From positions 124,001 to 188,000 of the forward strand of contig NZ_JAANTH010000002.1 of the NCBI RefSeq assembly GCF_011734195.1: a DNA stretch of 64,000 nucleotides. Direction: 5' to 3'. Positions 15,496 through 23,976 of this stretch are shown here, in pieces (positions within the stretch are counted from its first letter, which is position 1; each line of letters starts with the position of its first letter). The translations under genes were made by a program, and so were the position numbers. The notes below the pieces were generated by a model. The model did not search any database. It saw nothing but the letters and a program-made list of their open reading frames with translations, and was not told the origin of the DNA. Origin of the DNA: Halobacterium sp. R2-5. Its GTDB lineage: Archaea > Halobacteriota > Halobacteria > Halobacteriales > Halobacteriaceae.

Positions 15496-15750
15496 ATGAG
15501 CGCAACCCAATCCCCCTCCACCGACGCCGACGAACCGCAGGACAAGGAGACGCGGCTGAAGGCGTACCTCCGCGAGAAGGCCGACGACGGCGAGGTGTAC
15601 TTCAAGAGCAAGTTCATCGCCGACGACGTCGACCTCTCTCCGAAGGAGATCGGCGCGCTCATGGTGAAGCTCTCGAAGTCCGCGACCGACCTCGACATCG
15701 AGAAGTGGTCGTACACGAGCGCCACCACGTGGCGCGTCCAGTCCGCCTAA
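15496..15750 (+). CDS. DUF7123-type small winged-helix-like protein
   Basis: 84 residues from ATG 15496. After a disordered acidic N-terminus come RLKAYLREKADDGEVYFKSK and FIADDVDLSPKEIGALMVKL, then IEKWSYTSATTWRV at the end. This pattern looks like a compact winged-helix fold and matches what I recall of the haloarchaeal family DUF7123. It may bind DNA or RNA (inference). It has its own promoter and is well conserved in haloarchaea, suggesting a housekeeping role. Confidence 0.75.
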   Translation: MSATQSPSTDADEPQDKETRLKAYLREKADDGEVYFKSKFIADDVDLSPKEIGALMVKLSKSATDLDIEKWSYTSATTWRVQSA

Positions 15751-15853
15751 CTCCCGCTCGCGCTCGCACCCGCACCGCCCTGAGAACAGCCGCTCCCTTC
15801 GTTCTGCGCCGCCGACTAAGTGCTTAAACCCGTGGAGCGGTAAGTGGCGGCCG

Positions 15854-16963
15854 ATGTCGGCCCAGCCGCCCGACGGCGCCCCGAGCCCGGACTCGTTCGC
15901 GTCCGTCTTCGACGTCTACGAGGTACGTCGCGAGGACGGCCGAATCCTCTACTTCGGCGACCCCGGCGCGGACCGCGAGACCCTCATGCAGACCGTCTGG
16001 CCGGCGTTCCGCGAGCGCGGCTACGAGGTCCGGCTCGCGCGCCGCACGGGCGAAGTCGTCCTCGTCGCGGAACCGCACGACGCCGACGACGGCGGCGTCC
16101 CGTGGACGAACATCGCGCTGTTCGTCGCGACGCTCGCGTCGACGCTGTTCGTCGGCGCGAACTGGTACTACGTCGACCCGTTCTCCCCGGCGGTCGTGCA
16201 GGCGCTCCCGTTCATGCTCGCGGTCGTCGGCGTGCTCGGCGTCCACGAGCTCGGCCACTACGCGATGAGCCGCTACCACGACGTCGACGCCTCCCTCCCG
16301 TACTTCATCCCGTTCCCGTCGCTGTTCGGCACGATGGGCGCGGTCATCCGGATGCGCGGCCGGATTCCCGACCGCGAGGCCCTGTTCGACATCGGCGTCG
16401 CCGGCCCGCTGGCCGGACTCGTCGCCGCAATCCTCGTCTCCGCGATCGGGCTCGCGCTGCCGCCCGTGACGGTGCCGCCGGAGCTCGCCAACTCCGCGGA
16501 CGCCGTCGAAGTACAGTTCGCCTACCCCCCGCTGCTGCAGGCCATCGCCGCCGTGCTCGGCGAGCCGCTGTCGTACAGCGACCCGTCGCGGTCCATCAAC
16601 CCGGTCGTGATGGGCGGCTGGATCGGGATGTTCATCACGTTCCTGAACCTCATCCCGGTCGGCCAGCTCGACGGCGGCCACGTCCTCCGGTCGCTGGTCG
16701 GCGACCAGGCCGACCGCGTCGCGCCGCTGGTGCCCACCGCGCTGTTCGCGCTCGCGGGCTACCAGTGGTTCGTCTCCGACGCCGGCAACGCCGCCGGCAT
16801 CTGGGTGATGTGGGGGCTCATCGCGACGGTCATCACGTTCGCGGGTAACGTCGACCCCGTCGACGACTCGCCGCTGGACAAGCGCCGCGTCGCCGTCGGC
16901 GTGCTCGCGTTCGTGCTCGGCGCGCTCTGCTTCATGCCCGTCCCCATCCAGATCGTCGGCTAG
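15854..16963 (+). CDS. Site-2 protease (M50 family), short form without PDZ
   Basis: 369 residues from ATG 15854. Intramembrane metalloprotease with His131-Glu132-His135 in VHELGHYAM and Asp273 in GQLDGGHVL. The first 80 residues are soluble (VYEVRREDGRILYFGDPG), followed by about six membrane helices. There is no PDZ domain, unlike the S2P at 9829. The substrate is unknown. It converges on thiL with shared stop codons in CTAG at 16960-16963. Confidence 0.92.
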   Translation: MSAQPPDGAPSPDSFASVFDVYEVRREDGRILYFGDPGADRETLMQTVWPAFRERGYEVRLARRTGEVVLVAEPHDADDGGVPWTNIALFVATLASTLFVGANWYYVDPFSPAVVQALPFMLAVVGVLGVHELGHYAMSRYHDVDASLPYFIPFPSLFGTMGAVIRMRGRIPDREALFDIGVAGPLAGLVAAILVSAIGLALPPVTVPPELANSADAVEVQFAYPPLLQAIAAVLGEPLSYSDPSRSINPVVMGGWIGMFITFLNLIPVGQLDGGHVLRSLVGDQADRVAPLVPTALFALAGYQWFVSDAGNAAGIWVMWGLIATVITFAGNVDPVDDSPLDKRRVAVGVLAFVLGALCFMPVPIQIVG

Positions 16964-17820
16964 TGGGTCCAGCCGCGGTCCGCCAGCGGCTCGCCGTCCA
17001 GCGTTATCCCCGACTCGGTGACCTCCCCAATCACGGATAGGGGGACGTCAGATGCCGCTCGAACTCCCTCGACCACTTCCGCCGGGACAGTGGCAACGAG
17101 TTCGAAGTCCTCGCCGTACGAAACGGCTGTGTCCAGCGGGTCCGAGACGGCTCCCCGGAGCTCGTCCGCGACCGGAACGGCGTCGCCGTCGACCGCGAAC
17201 CCGCAGCCGCTGGCCTCCGCGAGCTGGTGGAGCGAGCGCGCGAGCCCGTCGCTGGAGTCCATCATCGCGGTGGCGTGCCCGGCGAGCGCGCGGCCCGAGC
17301 TCACGCGCGGCGTGAACCGGAACAGCTCGTTGGCCGCCTCGACGTCGCCTGCCTCGAACCGCCGCATGGCGGCTGCGGTCCGGCCGAGGGTCCCGGTCAC
17401 GACGACGCTGTCCCCGGGCGCCGCACCGTCCCGGTAGACCGGGTCGTCGGCCTGGCCGATGGCGGCCGTCGCAACCGTGAACTCGTCGTGGCCGTCCAGG
17501 TCGCCGCCGACGTACTCCGCGCCGACCGCCTCGCAGACGTCGAGCGCGCCCTCGACGTACGCGCGCAGGTCGTCCTCCGCAAAGTCGGGGGCGCCGTAGA
17601 CGCCGACCGCCGCCGTCGCCGCCGCGCCCATCGCGGCGACGTCCGAGAGGGACGCGCCGACGGACCGCCAGCCCGCCGTGTACTTGGTCGTGCCCGCCGG
17701 GAAGTCCGTCGACTCGTGGAGCATGTCGATGGTGAACGCCGTGTCGCCGACGACCGCGGCGTCGTCGCCGGCGCTGTCGACGAGGCCGCCGACCACGTCC
17801 AGCGCCGCCCGTTCGTTCAT
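16960..17820 (-). CDS. thiL: Thiamine-monophosphate kinase
   Basis: 286 residues from ATG 17820 (MNERAALDVVGGL). It phosphorylates thiamine monophosphate to the active diphosphate. Family features are the metal-binding AGDDAAVVGD, DMLHESTDFPAG, the SLSDVAAMGA helix, GGDLDGHDEF and the MDSSDGLARSLHQL motif near residue 185. The length is a little short of bacterial ThiL (about 320) but normal for archaea. An upstream in-frame codon at 17847 is not used because the family starts at the ATG. Confidence 0.93.
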   Translation of the reverse strand: MNERAALDVVGGLVDSAGDDAAVVGDTAFTIDMLHESTDFPAGTTKYTAGWRSVGASLSDVAAMGAAATAAVGVYGAPDFAEDDLRAYVEGALDVCEAVGAEYVGGDLDGHDEFTVATAAIGQADDPVYRDGAAPGDSVVVTGTLGRTAAAMRRFEAGDVEAANELFRFTPRVSSGRALAGHATAMMDSSDGLARSLHQLAEASGCGFAVDGDAVPVADELRGAVSDPLDTAVSYGEDFELVATVPAEVVEGVRAASDVPLSVIGEVTESGITLDGEPLADRGWTH

Positions 17821-17922
17821 GCAGACACGATTCGCGCCCGCCGGCAAAAACGCCGCGACTGGGGCCGCGGTCTCCTCCTTAGTCGGAGCGTTTACCCGTC
17901 TGTCCCCGTTCGGGCCGTCCGC

Positions 17923-18942
17923 ATGGACGCTGACGTCACTCGGAGCGTCGGCGGCTTCCTCGCGGCTGCGCTCGTACTCGCCGTGCTCGTCGCAGCCGTC
18001 GGCGTGGACGACGTCGCTAGCACCCTCTCCCTACTCGACCCGCGAGAGGCGGTCGTTCTCGCCGCCGCGGGCGCATGCTGGCTGGCCGCGTGGGGCTTGT
18101 GCCTGTACACCGTGCTCTCCGCGATCGGCGTTCCGGTCTCTCGCGGTACCGCTGTGCTCCTGTACGCGGCCGCCGCGTTCGCGAACAACGTCACGCCGTT
18201 CGGACAGGCCGGCGGCGAGCCGTTCAGCGCGTACCTCATCTCGCGGTCGACCGGCGCCGACTACGAGCGCGGCCTCGCCGCAATCGCGAGCGTCGACGCG
18301 CTCAACTTCGTGCCGTCGCTGACGTTCGCCTCGCTCGGGCTGGCGTACTACGCGGCCTCGTACACCGTCTTCGAGGGGCTCTGGTACGTCGTCGCCGTCG
18401 TCGCCGCGCTCGTTGTCGGCGTCCCGGCAGCGCTCTACGGCGCGTGGCGCTACCGCGCGCGGCTCCGGGCCGCCGCCGTCCGGACGCTGACACCCGTGCT
18501 CGCCGCGCTCGATCGCGTCGTACCGGGGGTCTCGCCGCCCGACGGCGACCAGCTCCGGGAGCGCGTAGACGACTTCTTCGACGCGCTCGGCCGCGTCGCC
18601 ACCAGCCGCCGTCGCCTCGTCGCCGCTGGCGCGTTCTCCACCGCCGGCTGGGCGGTCCTCTGCGGGACGATGTGGGTGACACTGTACAGCCTCGGGTACG
18701 CTGCGCCGGCCGCTGTCGCGTTCGTCGTCGTCCCCGTCGCCACAATCGCGAGCGCCACGCCCCTGCCGGGCGGCACGGGCGCCGTCGAGTTCGCCATCGT
18801 CGCCGTGCTCGTCCCGGCGACGGCCGTCACACCGGGCGCCGCGGGCGCCGTCGCACTGGTGTTCCGTGCGGCCACGTACTGGCTACCGACGGCACTGGGC
18901 GGTGTCGCCGCCGTCGCGCTCGAACACCGAGCGAGTCCCTAA
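17923..18942 (+). CDS. Flippase-like integral membrane protein (LPG synthase TM / UPF0104 type)
   Basis: 339 residues from ATG 17923. Eight or nine hydrophobic segments are visible. The family hallmarks are FANNVTPFGQAGGEPFSAYL at about residues 86-105 and ATPLPGGTGAVEFAIVA near residue 285. Members of this family are linked to moving or modifying lipids and lipid-linked sugars at the membrane; the substrate here is unknown. It is divergent from thiL and upstream of the S19e gene on the same strand, but S19e has its own promoter. Confidence 0.87.
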   Translation: MDADVTRSVGGFLAAALVLAVLVAAVGVDDVASTLSLLDPREAVVLAAAGACWLAAWGLCLYTVLSAIGVPVSRGTAVLLYAAAAFANNVTPFGQAGGEPFSAYLISRSTGADYERGLAAIASVDALNFVPSLTFASLGLAYYAASYTVFEGLWYVVAVVAALVVGVPAALYGAWRYRARLRAAAVRTLTPVLAALDRVVPGVSPPDGDQLRERVDDFFDALGRVATSRRRLVAAGAFSTAGWAVLCGTMWVTLYSLGYAAPAAVAFVVVPVATIASATPLPGGTGAVEFAIVAVLVPATAVTPGAAGAVALVFRAATYWLPTALGGVAAVALEHRASP

Positions 18943-18949
18943 CGATGGC

Positions 18950-18956
18950 TTTAAAC
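18950..18956 (+). promoter_or_regulatory. TATA box for rps19e
   Basis: TTTAAAC about 27 bases before ATG 18980, which fits a leaderless rps19e mRNA. It starts only 8 bases after the preceding stop codon. Confidence 0.55.
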
Positions 18957-18979
18957 GAATCCGACGTGAATTCCGCCCA

Positions 18980-19435
18980 ATGGCAACCCTCTACGACGCT
19001 CCCGTGGACGAGCTCGTCGACGAGCTCGCGAGCGAGCTCGAAGATCGACTCGACGAACCGGACTGGGCGCAGTTCGCGAAGACCGGCGTTGGTCGTGAAC
19101 TCCCGCCCGAACAGGAGGACTTCTGGGCGCGACGCGCCGCCAGCATCCTCCGGAAGGTCGCGATGGAAGGCCCCATCGGCGTCAAGCGCCTCGCGACCGC
19201 CTACGGCGACACCACCGACGGCTCCAACCGCTACCGTGTCTCTCCGCCGGACAGCACGTCCAGCTCCCGGAACATCGTCCGCACCGCGCTCCAGCAGCTC
19301 GAGGACGAGGACCTCGTCGAGCAGCAGCACAACCGCGGCCGTGTCGTCACCGCCGAGGGCCGCAGCCTCCTCGACGACACCGCGGGCGAGGTCATCGAGA
19401 ACCTCGACCGGCCCGAGCTCGAACGCTACGCCTGA
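18980..19435 (+). CDS. rps19e: 30S ribosomal protein S19e
   Basis: 151 residues from ATG 18980. Archaeal/eukaryotic small-subunit protein with a winged-helix core. Typical parts are TLYDAPVDELVDELA, PEQEDFWARRAASILRKVA, the GVKRLATAYGD loop, SSRNIVRTALQQLEDEDLVE and RGRVVTAEGRSLLDD. It is followed by the PDCD5 gene, a pairing conserved in many archaea, which suggests joint regulation with ribosome genes. Confidence 0.96.
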   Translation: MATLYDAPVDELVDELASELEDRLDEPDWAQFAKTGVGRELPPEQEDFWARRAASILRKVAMEGPIGVKRLATAYGDTTDGSNRYRVSPPDSTSSSRNIVRTALQQLEDEDLVEQQHNRGRVVTAEGRSLLDDTAGEVIENLDRPELERYA

Positions 19436-19531
19436 CGCTCCCGCTTCTTCGCTGTTCTCGTCGGTGTAGCCGCGGCGCTACTACCCCGTTGCGTTACAAT
19501 TAACCGGATTCGCTCCTAACTACCCACGAAC

Positions 19532-19894
19532 ATGAGTGGGAGCCCGGACGACGAACGACTCGAAGAGCTTCGCCAGCAGAAGAAAGAACAGCTCAAGCAG
19601 CAGCAACAGCAACAGCAGCAGGGCGGGGGCCGCGAGGCGGCCCAGCAGGCCCAGCGCGAGCAGGCCGAACAGCAGAAGCAGGCGCTGCTCCGCCAGCACC
19701 TCACGGACGGCGCGCGCAAGCGCCTGAACACCATCAAGATGAGCAAGCCGGAGTTCGCGGAGAAGGCCGAGCAGCAGATTCTCGCGCTCGCCCAGTCCGG
19801 CCGCCTCCAGGACCAGATCGACGAGGAGCAGATGAAGGAGCTGCTCCGCGAGCTCAAGCCCGACTCCCAGAGCTTCGACATCAGCCGCAGGTAG
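19532..19894 (+). CDS. PDCD5/TFAR19-family DNA-binding protein
   Basis: 120 residues from ATG 19532. The N-terminal helix starts [18 protein letters not shown] and runs into a poly-Gln stretch (CAG/CAA codons, about residues 22-30). The conserved core is [40 protein letters not shown] and [10 protein letters not shown]. Archaeal members bind DNA; eukaryotic PDCD5 acts in apoptosis and chaperonin regulation. It is followed three bases later by the PP-loop ATPase gene, so the two are in one operon. Confidence 0.93.
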   Translation: MSGSPDDERLEELRQQKKEQLKQQQQQQQQGGGREAAQQAQREQAEQQKQALLRQHLTDGARKRLNTIKMSKPEFAEKAEQQILALAQSGRLQDQIDEEQMKELLRELKPDSQSFDISRR

Positions 19895-19897
19895 GCG

Positions 19898-20491
19898 ATG
19901 CGGCTGGGGCTGCTCTACAGCGGGGGGAAAGACTCCACGCTCGCGGCGCTGCTCGTCGAGCGATTCTACGACGTCACGCTCGTCACTGCGCACTTCGGCG
20001 TCACGGACGAGCACGAGCACGCCGAGCGTGCGGCCGAGTCCGCGGGCTTCGAGTTCCGGACGCTCGAACTCGACCGCGAGGTCGCCGACGAGGCCGCCGA
20101 GCGGATGCGCGAGGACGGCTACCCACGTAACGGCATCCAGCACGTCCACGAGGAAGCGCTGGAGGCCGTCGCCGCGCTCGACTTCGACGCCGTCGCGGAC
20201 GGCACGCGCCGCGACGACCGCGTGCCGACGGTTTCGCGGGCGCAGGCCCAGAGCCTCGAAGACCGCCACGGCGTCGACTACCTCTCCCCGCTCGCGGGGT
20301 TCGGCCGCGGCGCCGTCGACCGCCTCGTGGACGCCGAACTCGACGTCGAGGTCGGGCCCAGCGAGGAGATTCCGCGCGCCGACTACGAGGCCGAGCTGCG
20401 CGCGATTCTCCGCGAGGAGCACGGCGAGGACGCCATCCGCGAGGTGTTCCCGGACCACGACCAGACGTACGTCCACGGCCTCCGCGAGTAG
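19898..20491 (+). CDS. PP-loop ATP pyrophosphatase (alpha-hydrolase / tRNA-thiolation-like fold)
   Basis: 197 residues from ATG 19898. The N-type PP-loop LLYSGGKDSTLAALL is at residues 5-19. Other motifs are VTAHFGVTDEHEHAE, the DAVADGTRRDDRVPTVS loop near residue 100 and YLSPLAGFGRGAVDRLV. The fold activates a substrate by adenylation, as in tRNA thiolases, ExsB and diphthine ligases. It lacks the CxxC clusters of TtuA-type thiolases and is shorter than diphthine ligase, so the substrate is open. The S19e-PDCD5 operon context points to translation (inference). Confidence 0.78.
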   Translation: MRLGLLYSGGKDSTLAALLVERFYDVTLVTAHFGVTDEHEHAERAAESAGFEFRTLELDREVADEAAERMREDGYPRNGIQHVHEEALEAVAALDFDAVADGTRRDDRVPTVSRAQAQSLEDRHGVDYLSPLAGFGRGAVDRLVDAELDVEVGPSEEIPRADYEAELRAILREEHGEDAIREVFPDHDQTYVHGLRE

Positions 20492-20566
20492 CGCGTCGGC
20501 CCGCGGCCCGCTGGCCCGTCCGGCGAATCGATTGACTCTTCTCCCGGCGACGGCTCGGTTCGCGCA

Positions 20567-21442
20567 ATGGAGTCGGGGCTCGTCTACGCGCTCGCCGCGG
20601 CCGGCATCTGGGGGGTGTGGCTGTTCGCGCTCAAGCGCTTCTTCGACGGCGTCCACGCCGCCGTCCTCACGCTGTTCGTGAACTGCGCGGCGATTCTGTG
20701 GTACCTCCCGGTCGCCGCCGCGACGGGTGCCGACGGCTTCCCGGCGTTCCCGCCGATGGACGCGACCGGCGTCGGCGTCTTCGCGGCAACCGTCGTCCTG
20801 GGCGGCGCGGCGTTCATCGTGTCCGTGTACGCGCTCGCCGTGGGCGACGTCTCCTACGTCGCGCCCATCGCGAAAATCGTGCCCGTGTTCGTCGTCCCCA
20901 TCGAGGTGTTCGCGCTGCACGAGGCGCTCGAACCGACCGCCGTGGCCGGCATCGCCGTCGCCACCACCGCGGTCTACCTCGCGAACTACGAGGGCGGAAG
21001 CCTGCTCGCGCCGCTGCAACGCGCCGTCCACGCGCGGCCCGCCCAGCTCGCGCTGGCGTCCGCGATGCTGTACGCGGGCAGCGACATCGGCCGTCGGCTC
21101 GTCCTCGGGGACTACACGTTCCCGACGCGGCTCTGGGTGCCGACGTTCCTCGCGGGCATCGCGCTCGCTGTCGCGCCGCTCGCGCTGCGCCGCTGGCCGA
21201 CGGGCGGCGTCCGCCCGCACCTCCCGAAGTTCGTCCTCGCGGGCGCGGGCGTCGCCGTCGGCGAGCACGTCACTGCGCTCGCGTTCGCCAGCGCCTCGGC
21301 CAGCGTCGTCTCCACGCTCGTCAACGCGCAGGCCATCGTCGCCGTCCTCCTGGGCTGCGTGCTGCTCGGCGAACCCGGGCTGCGTCGCCGGTTCGCCGCC
21401 GCGTGTCTCGCCGTCGCCGGCGTCGGCCTGATTGCGGTCTGA
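20567..21442 (+). CDS. EamA/DMT-family transporter
   Basis: 291 residues from ATG 20567. Ten hydrophobic segments in two repeats of five, as in drug/metabolite transporters, with IWGVWLFALKRFFDG at the start of repeat one and VAVGEHVTALAFASASASVVS in repeat two. No binding motif reveals the substrate; related proteins export amino acids, nucleosides or sugars. It is a single gene, 75 bases after the PP-loop gene. Confidence 0.87.
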   Translation: MESGLVYALAAAGIWGVWLFALKRFFDGVHAAVLTLFVNCAAILWYLPVAAATGADGFPAFPPMDATGVGVFAATVVLGGAAFIVSVYALAVGDVSYVAPIAKIVPVFVVPIEVFALHEALEPTAVAGIAVATTAVYLANYEGGSLLAPLQRAVHARPAQLALASAMLYAGSDIGRRLVLGDYTFPTRLWVPTFLAGIALAVAPLALRRWPTGGVRPHLPKFVLAGAGVAVGEHVTALAFASASASVVSTLVNAQAIVAVLLGCVLLGEPGLRRRFAAACLAVAGVGLIAV

Positions 21443-21463
21443 GTTGCTACCCGCGACCCGCCG

Positions 21464-21670
21464 TCACTCCGGCGACCACTCGCAGGCGTCGCCGGTCGCG
21501 AGGTCCTGCTCGTCGACGTGCGCTGAGAGGCACGCGTAGTTACAGAAGTACGTCGGCGACCCGCAGTCTTCGGTGCAGTCGCGCACGCAGACGGGGTCGT
21601 GGTCGAAGATGCGCGACCCGCAGTACGCACAGGTCGTCTCCTCCGTCGGCGTCTCGACGGTCGTCGTCAT
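21464..21670 (-). CDS. Small cysteine-rich zinc protein
   Basis: 68 residues from ATG 21670. Seven of eight Cys are arranged as CAYCGSRIFDHDPVCVRDC, then CGSPTYFCNYACLSAHV, which looks like a treble-clef or TRASH-like zinc site. It may bind metal or nucleic acid; the role is unknown. It is convergent with the DMT transporter and divergent from hisS. Confidence 0.72.
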   Translation of the reverse strand: MTTTVETPTEETTCAYCGSRIFDHDPVCVRDCTEDCGSPTYFCNYACLSAHVDEQDLATGDACEWSPE

Positions 21671-21774
21671 GCGGACAGCGTCGGCTCGCGGCGGCAAAAC
21701 AGTTCGCGCCGACGCACTCGCCGCCGCTTCCGGGAACGGAAGCTTTCAAGCGCGGCACGGGCGAACGTCGGTGC

Positions 21775-23073
21775 ATGTACGACCGACTCAAGGGATTCCG
21801 GGACTTCTACCCCGAGGAGATGGGGCCGCGCCGCGAGGCGATGGACGCCTTAGAGGACGCGGCGCGCGGGCACGGCTTCCGGGAGATCGGGACGCCCGCG
21901 CTGGAGGCGACCCAGATGTACGTCGACAAGTCCGGCGAGGGGATCGTCGACGAGCTCTACTCCTTTACCGACCAGGGCGGCCGGGACGTCGCGCTCACGC
22001 CGGAGCTGACGCCGACGGTCGCGCGCATGGTCGTCGCGAAACAGCAGGAGCTCTCGAAGCCCATCAAGTGGTACTCGACGCGCGCGTTCTGGCGGTACGA
22101 GGAGCCCCAGCAGGGGCGCTTCCGGGAGTTCTACCAGACGAACGTCGACATCTTCGGGTCGAGCGACCCGCGCGCGGACGCCGAGGTGCTTGCCGTCGCC
22201 GCCGACGGTCTGACGAGCCTCGGGCTGACCGGCGACGACTTCGAGTTCCGCGTCTCCCACCGCGACATCCTCGGCGGCCTCCTGAACGCTTTCGACGCCG
22301 ACGTGGACACCGAGGCGGCCATCCGCGTCGTGGACAAGCGCGAGAAGATCGAGCGCGCGGAGTACCTCGACGGCCTCGCGGAGGCCGGGCTCTCCTACGA
22401 CCAGGCCGAGCGCTTCGACGACCTGCTCGCGGGCGACGACCTCGACGCGCTCACCGAGTTCGCTGGCACCGACCGGGTCGCCGACGCCGTGGAGAACCTC
22501 CGCGCGGTCCTCGACGCCGCCGAGAATCTGGGCGTCCGGCAGTACTGCGACATCTCCCTGACGACGGCACGGGGGCTCGACTACTACACGGGCGTCGTCT
22601 TCGAGTGCTTCGACGCCACCGGCGACATCGGGCGCTCGGTGTTCGGCGGTGGCCGCTACGACGACCTCATCGAGGAGTTCGGCGGCCAGCCGACGCCCGC
22701 GGTCGGCGTCGCGCCCGGCCACGCCCCACTGAACCTCCTGCTGGAGCGCGCTGGCGTCCGCCCCGAGGGCGACCTCTCGACGGACTACTACGTCCTCCAG
22801 GTCGGCGACACGGAGGAGGAGGCCGCCCGCGTCGCCGGCGACCTCCGCGAGCGCGGCCACGTCGTCGAGAGCGACGTCGCCGACCGGAGCTTCGGCGCGC
22901 AGATGAACTACGCCGACTCGATCGGCGCGGAGACGGTCGTCATCGTCGGCGAGCAGGACCTCGCGAACGGCGAGGTCACCGTCAAGGACATGGAGAGCGG
23001 CGACCAGACCACCGCGCCGTTCGAGGATTTCCCCGGCGACCGCGAGCGCCCCACCTTGGCCGACTTCGAGTAG
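21775..23073 (+). CDS. hisS: Histidyl-tRNA synthetase
   Basis: 432 residues from ATG 21775. Class II synthetase that charges tRNA-His. Motif 1 is near YVDKSGEGIVDELYSF, motif 2 is YSTRAFWRYEEPQQGRFREF with the class II Arg, the histidine A segment is ARGLDYYTGVVFECF, and motif 3 lies in GGGRYDDLIEEFGG. The C-terminal anticodon domain includes YVLQVGDTEEEAARVAGDLR. The stop is four bases before the truA start, so hisS-truA is an operon. Confidence 0.96.
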   Translation: MYDRLKGFRDFYPEEMGPRREAMDALEDAARGHGFREIGTPALEATQMYVDKSGEGIVDELYSFTDQGGRDVALTPELTPTVARMVVAKQQELSKPIKWYSTRAFWRYEEPQQGRFREFYQTNVDIFGSSDPRADAEVLAVAADGLTSLGLTGDDFEFRVSHRDILGGLLNAFDADVDTEAAIRVVDKREKIERAEYLDGLAEAGLSYDQAERFDDLLAGDDLDALTEFAGTDRVADAVENLRAVLDAAENLGVRQYCDISLTTARGLDYYTGVVFECFDATGDIGRSVFGGGRYDDLIEEFGGQPTPAVGVAPGHAPLNLLLERAGVRPEGDLSTDYYVLQVGDTEEEAARVAGDLRERGHVVESDVADRSFGAQMNYADSIGAETVVIVGEQDLANGEVTVKDMESGDQTTAPFEDFPGDRERPTLADFE

Positions 23074-23076
23074 CGA

Positions 23077-23976
23077 ATGCCCCGCCGTGCGTTCCGCGTC
23101 GCGTACGACGGCCGGCCGTACTACGGCTTCCAGCGCCAGCCCGAGGTCACCACCGTCGAGGGCGAGCTGTTCGGCGCGCTCCGCCGGCTCGACGTCTTCG
23201 AGGGCGAGAAACCGCCGGGCTACGCGGCCGCCGGCCGCACCGATGCGGGCGTGTCGGCGCGCGCGCAGACCATCGCGCTCGACGCCCCCGAGTGGCTGAC
23301 GCCGTCCGCGCTGAACGGCGAACTCCCCGACCTGATTCACGCGTGGGCGCACGCCGACGCTCCCTCTGACTTCCACGCGACCCACGACGCGAACTGGCGG
23401 GCGTACCGGTACTTCTGGCACGCGCCCGAGCGCAGCGAGGGCGCGGAACGAGCGAGCGGCGTCTCCGGGAGTGAAACGCCCGGGGGCTCGGAAGAGCAGC
23501 GCTCTTCTGGCGGAGCCGCGAGCCACGCGGAAGGAGTGGACGACCAGCGAGCAGCCGGAGCGCTCGGCCGCCTGCTCGGCGAGCGCGACTTCCACAACCT
23601 CACGCCCGACGACGAGAACACGGTCCGCGAACTCTCGGGCGGCGTCTCTCGGGAGAACGACTTCCTCGTCGTGACGCTGCGCGCGAGCGGGTTCTGCCGG
23701 GAACTCGTGCGGCGCGTCGTCTCGCTCGTGCAGGCGGTCGCAGCGGGCGCGGACTTCGAGCGCATCGACCGCGTGCTCGGCGACGAGCGCGTCGACGGCC
23801 CGGAGGGCGTCCCGCCCGCGCCGGCGGGGCCGCTCGTGCTCCACGACGTGGACTACGGCCTCGACTTCGAGCGCGAGGCGCGCGCCGCGGCCGCCGTCCG
23901 GGAGACGTTCAGGGAACTGCGCGAGGAGCGACGCGCGCTCGCTCGCGTCGCCGGGCACGTCGCCGATTCAGTTTAA
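23077..23976 (+). CDS. truA: tRNA pseudouridine synthase A, with an internal low-complexity insert
   Basis: 299 residues from ATG 23077. It makes pseudouridine at positions 38-40 of tRNA anticodon stems. The catalytic Asp56 lies in AAGRTDAGVSARAQ; other motifs are YYGFQRQPEVTTVEG, NWRAYRYFWHAPE, GERDFHNLTPDDENTV and GFCRELVRRVVSLV. Between HAPE and the RDFHN segment, residues about 119-157 are a Ser/Gly/Glu-rich insert without family character. It is read through in frame and lies on the surface between the two half-domains, so the enzyme is probably active. The stop overlaps the convergent M28 peptidase stop in TTAA. Confidence 0.93.
   Translation: MPRRAFRVAYDGRPYYGFQRQPEVTTVEGELFGALRRLDVFEGEKPPGYAAAGRTDAGVSARAQTIALDAPEWLTPSALNGELPDLIHAWAHADAPSDFHATHDANWRAYRYFWHAPERSEGAERASGVSGSETPGGSEEQRSSGGAASHAEGVDDQRAAGALGRLLGERDFHNLTPDDENTVRELSGGVSRENDFLVVTLRASGFCRELVRRVVSLVQAVAAGADFERIDRVLGDERVDGPEGVPPAPAGPLVLHDVDYGLDFEREARAAAAVRETFRELREERRALARVAGHVADSV
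23431..23547. repeat. Intergenic-type GC-rich palindromic sequence inside truA
   Basis: About 117 bases whose DNA style (CGAGCGCAGCGAGGG, GAACGAGCGAGCG, hairpin GAAGAGC-AGC-GCTCTTC) resembles the short repeats seen in spacers at 7440-7498 and 3797-3830, not coding sequence. It is a multiple of three and has no stop in the truA frame. Confidence 0.5.

Noticed and set aside
19595-19625. CAG/CAA run as a microsatellite repeat
   Set aside because: It encodes the poly-Gln part of the PDCD5 N-terminal helix, a common feature of haloarchaeal members.
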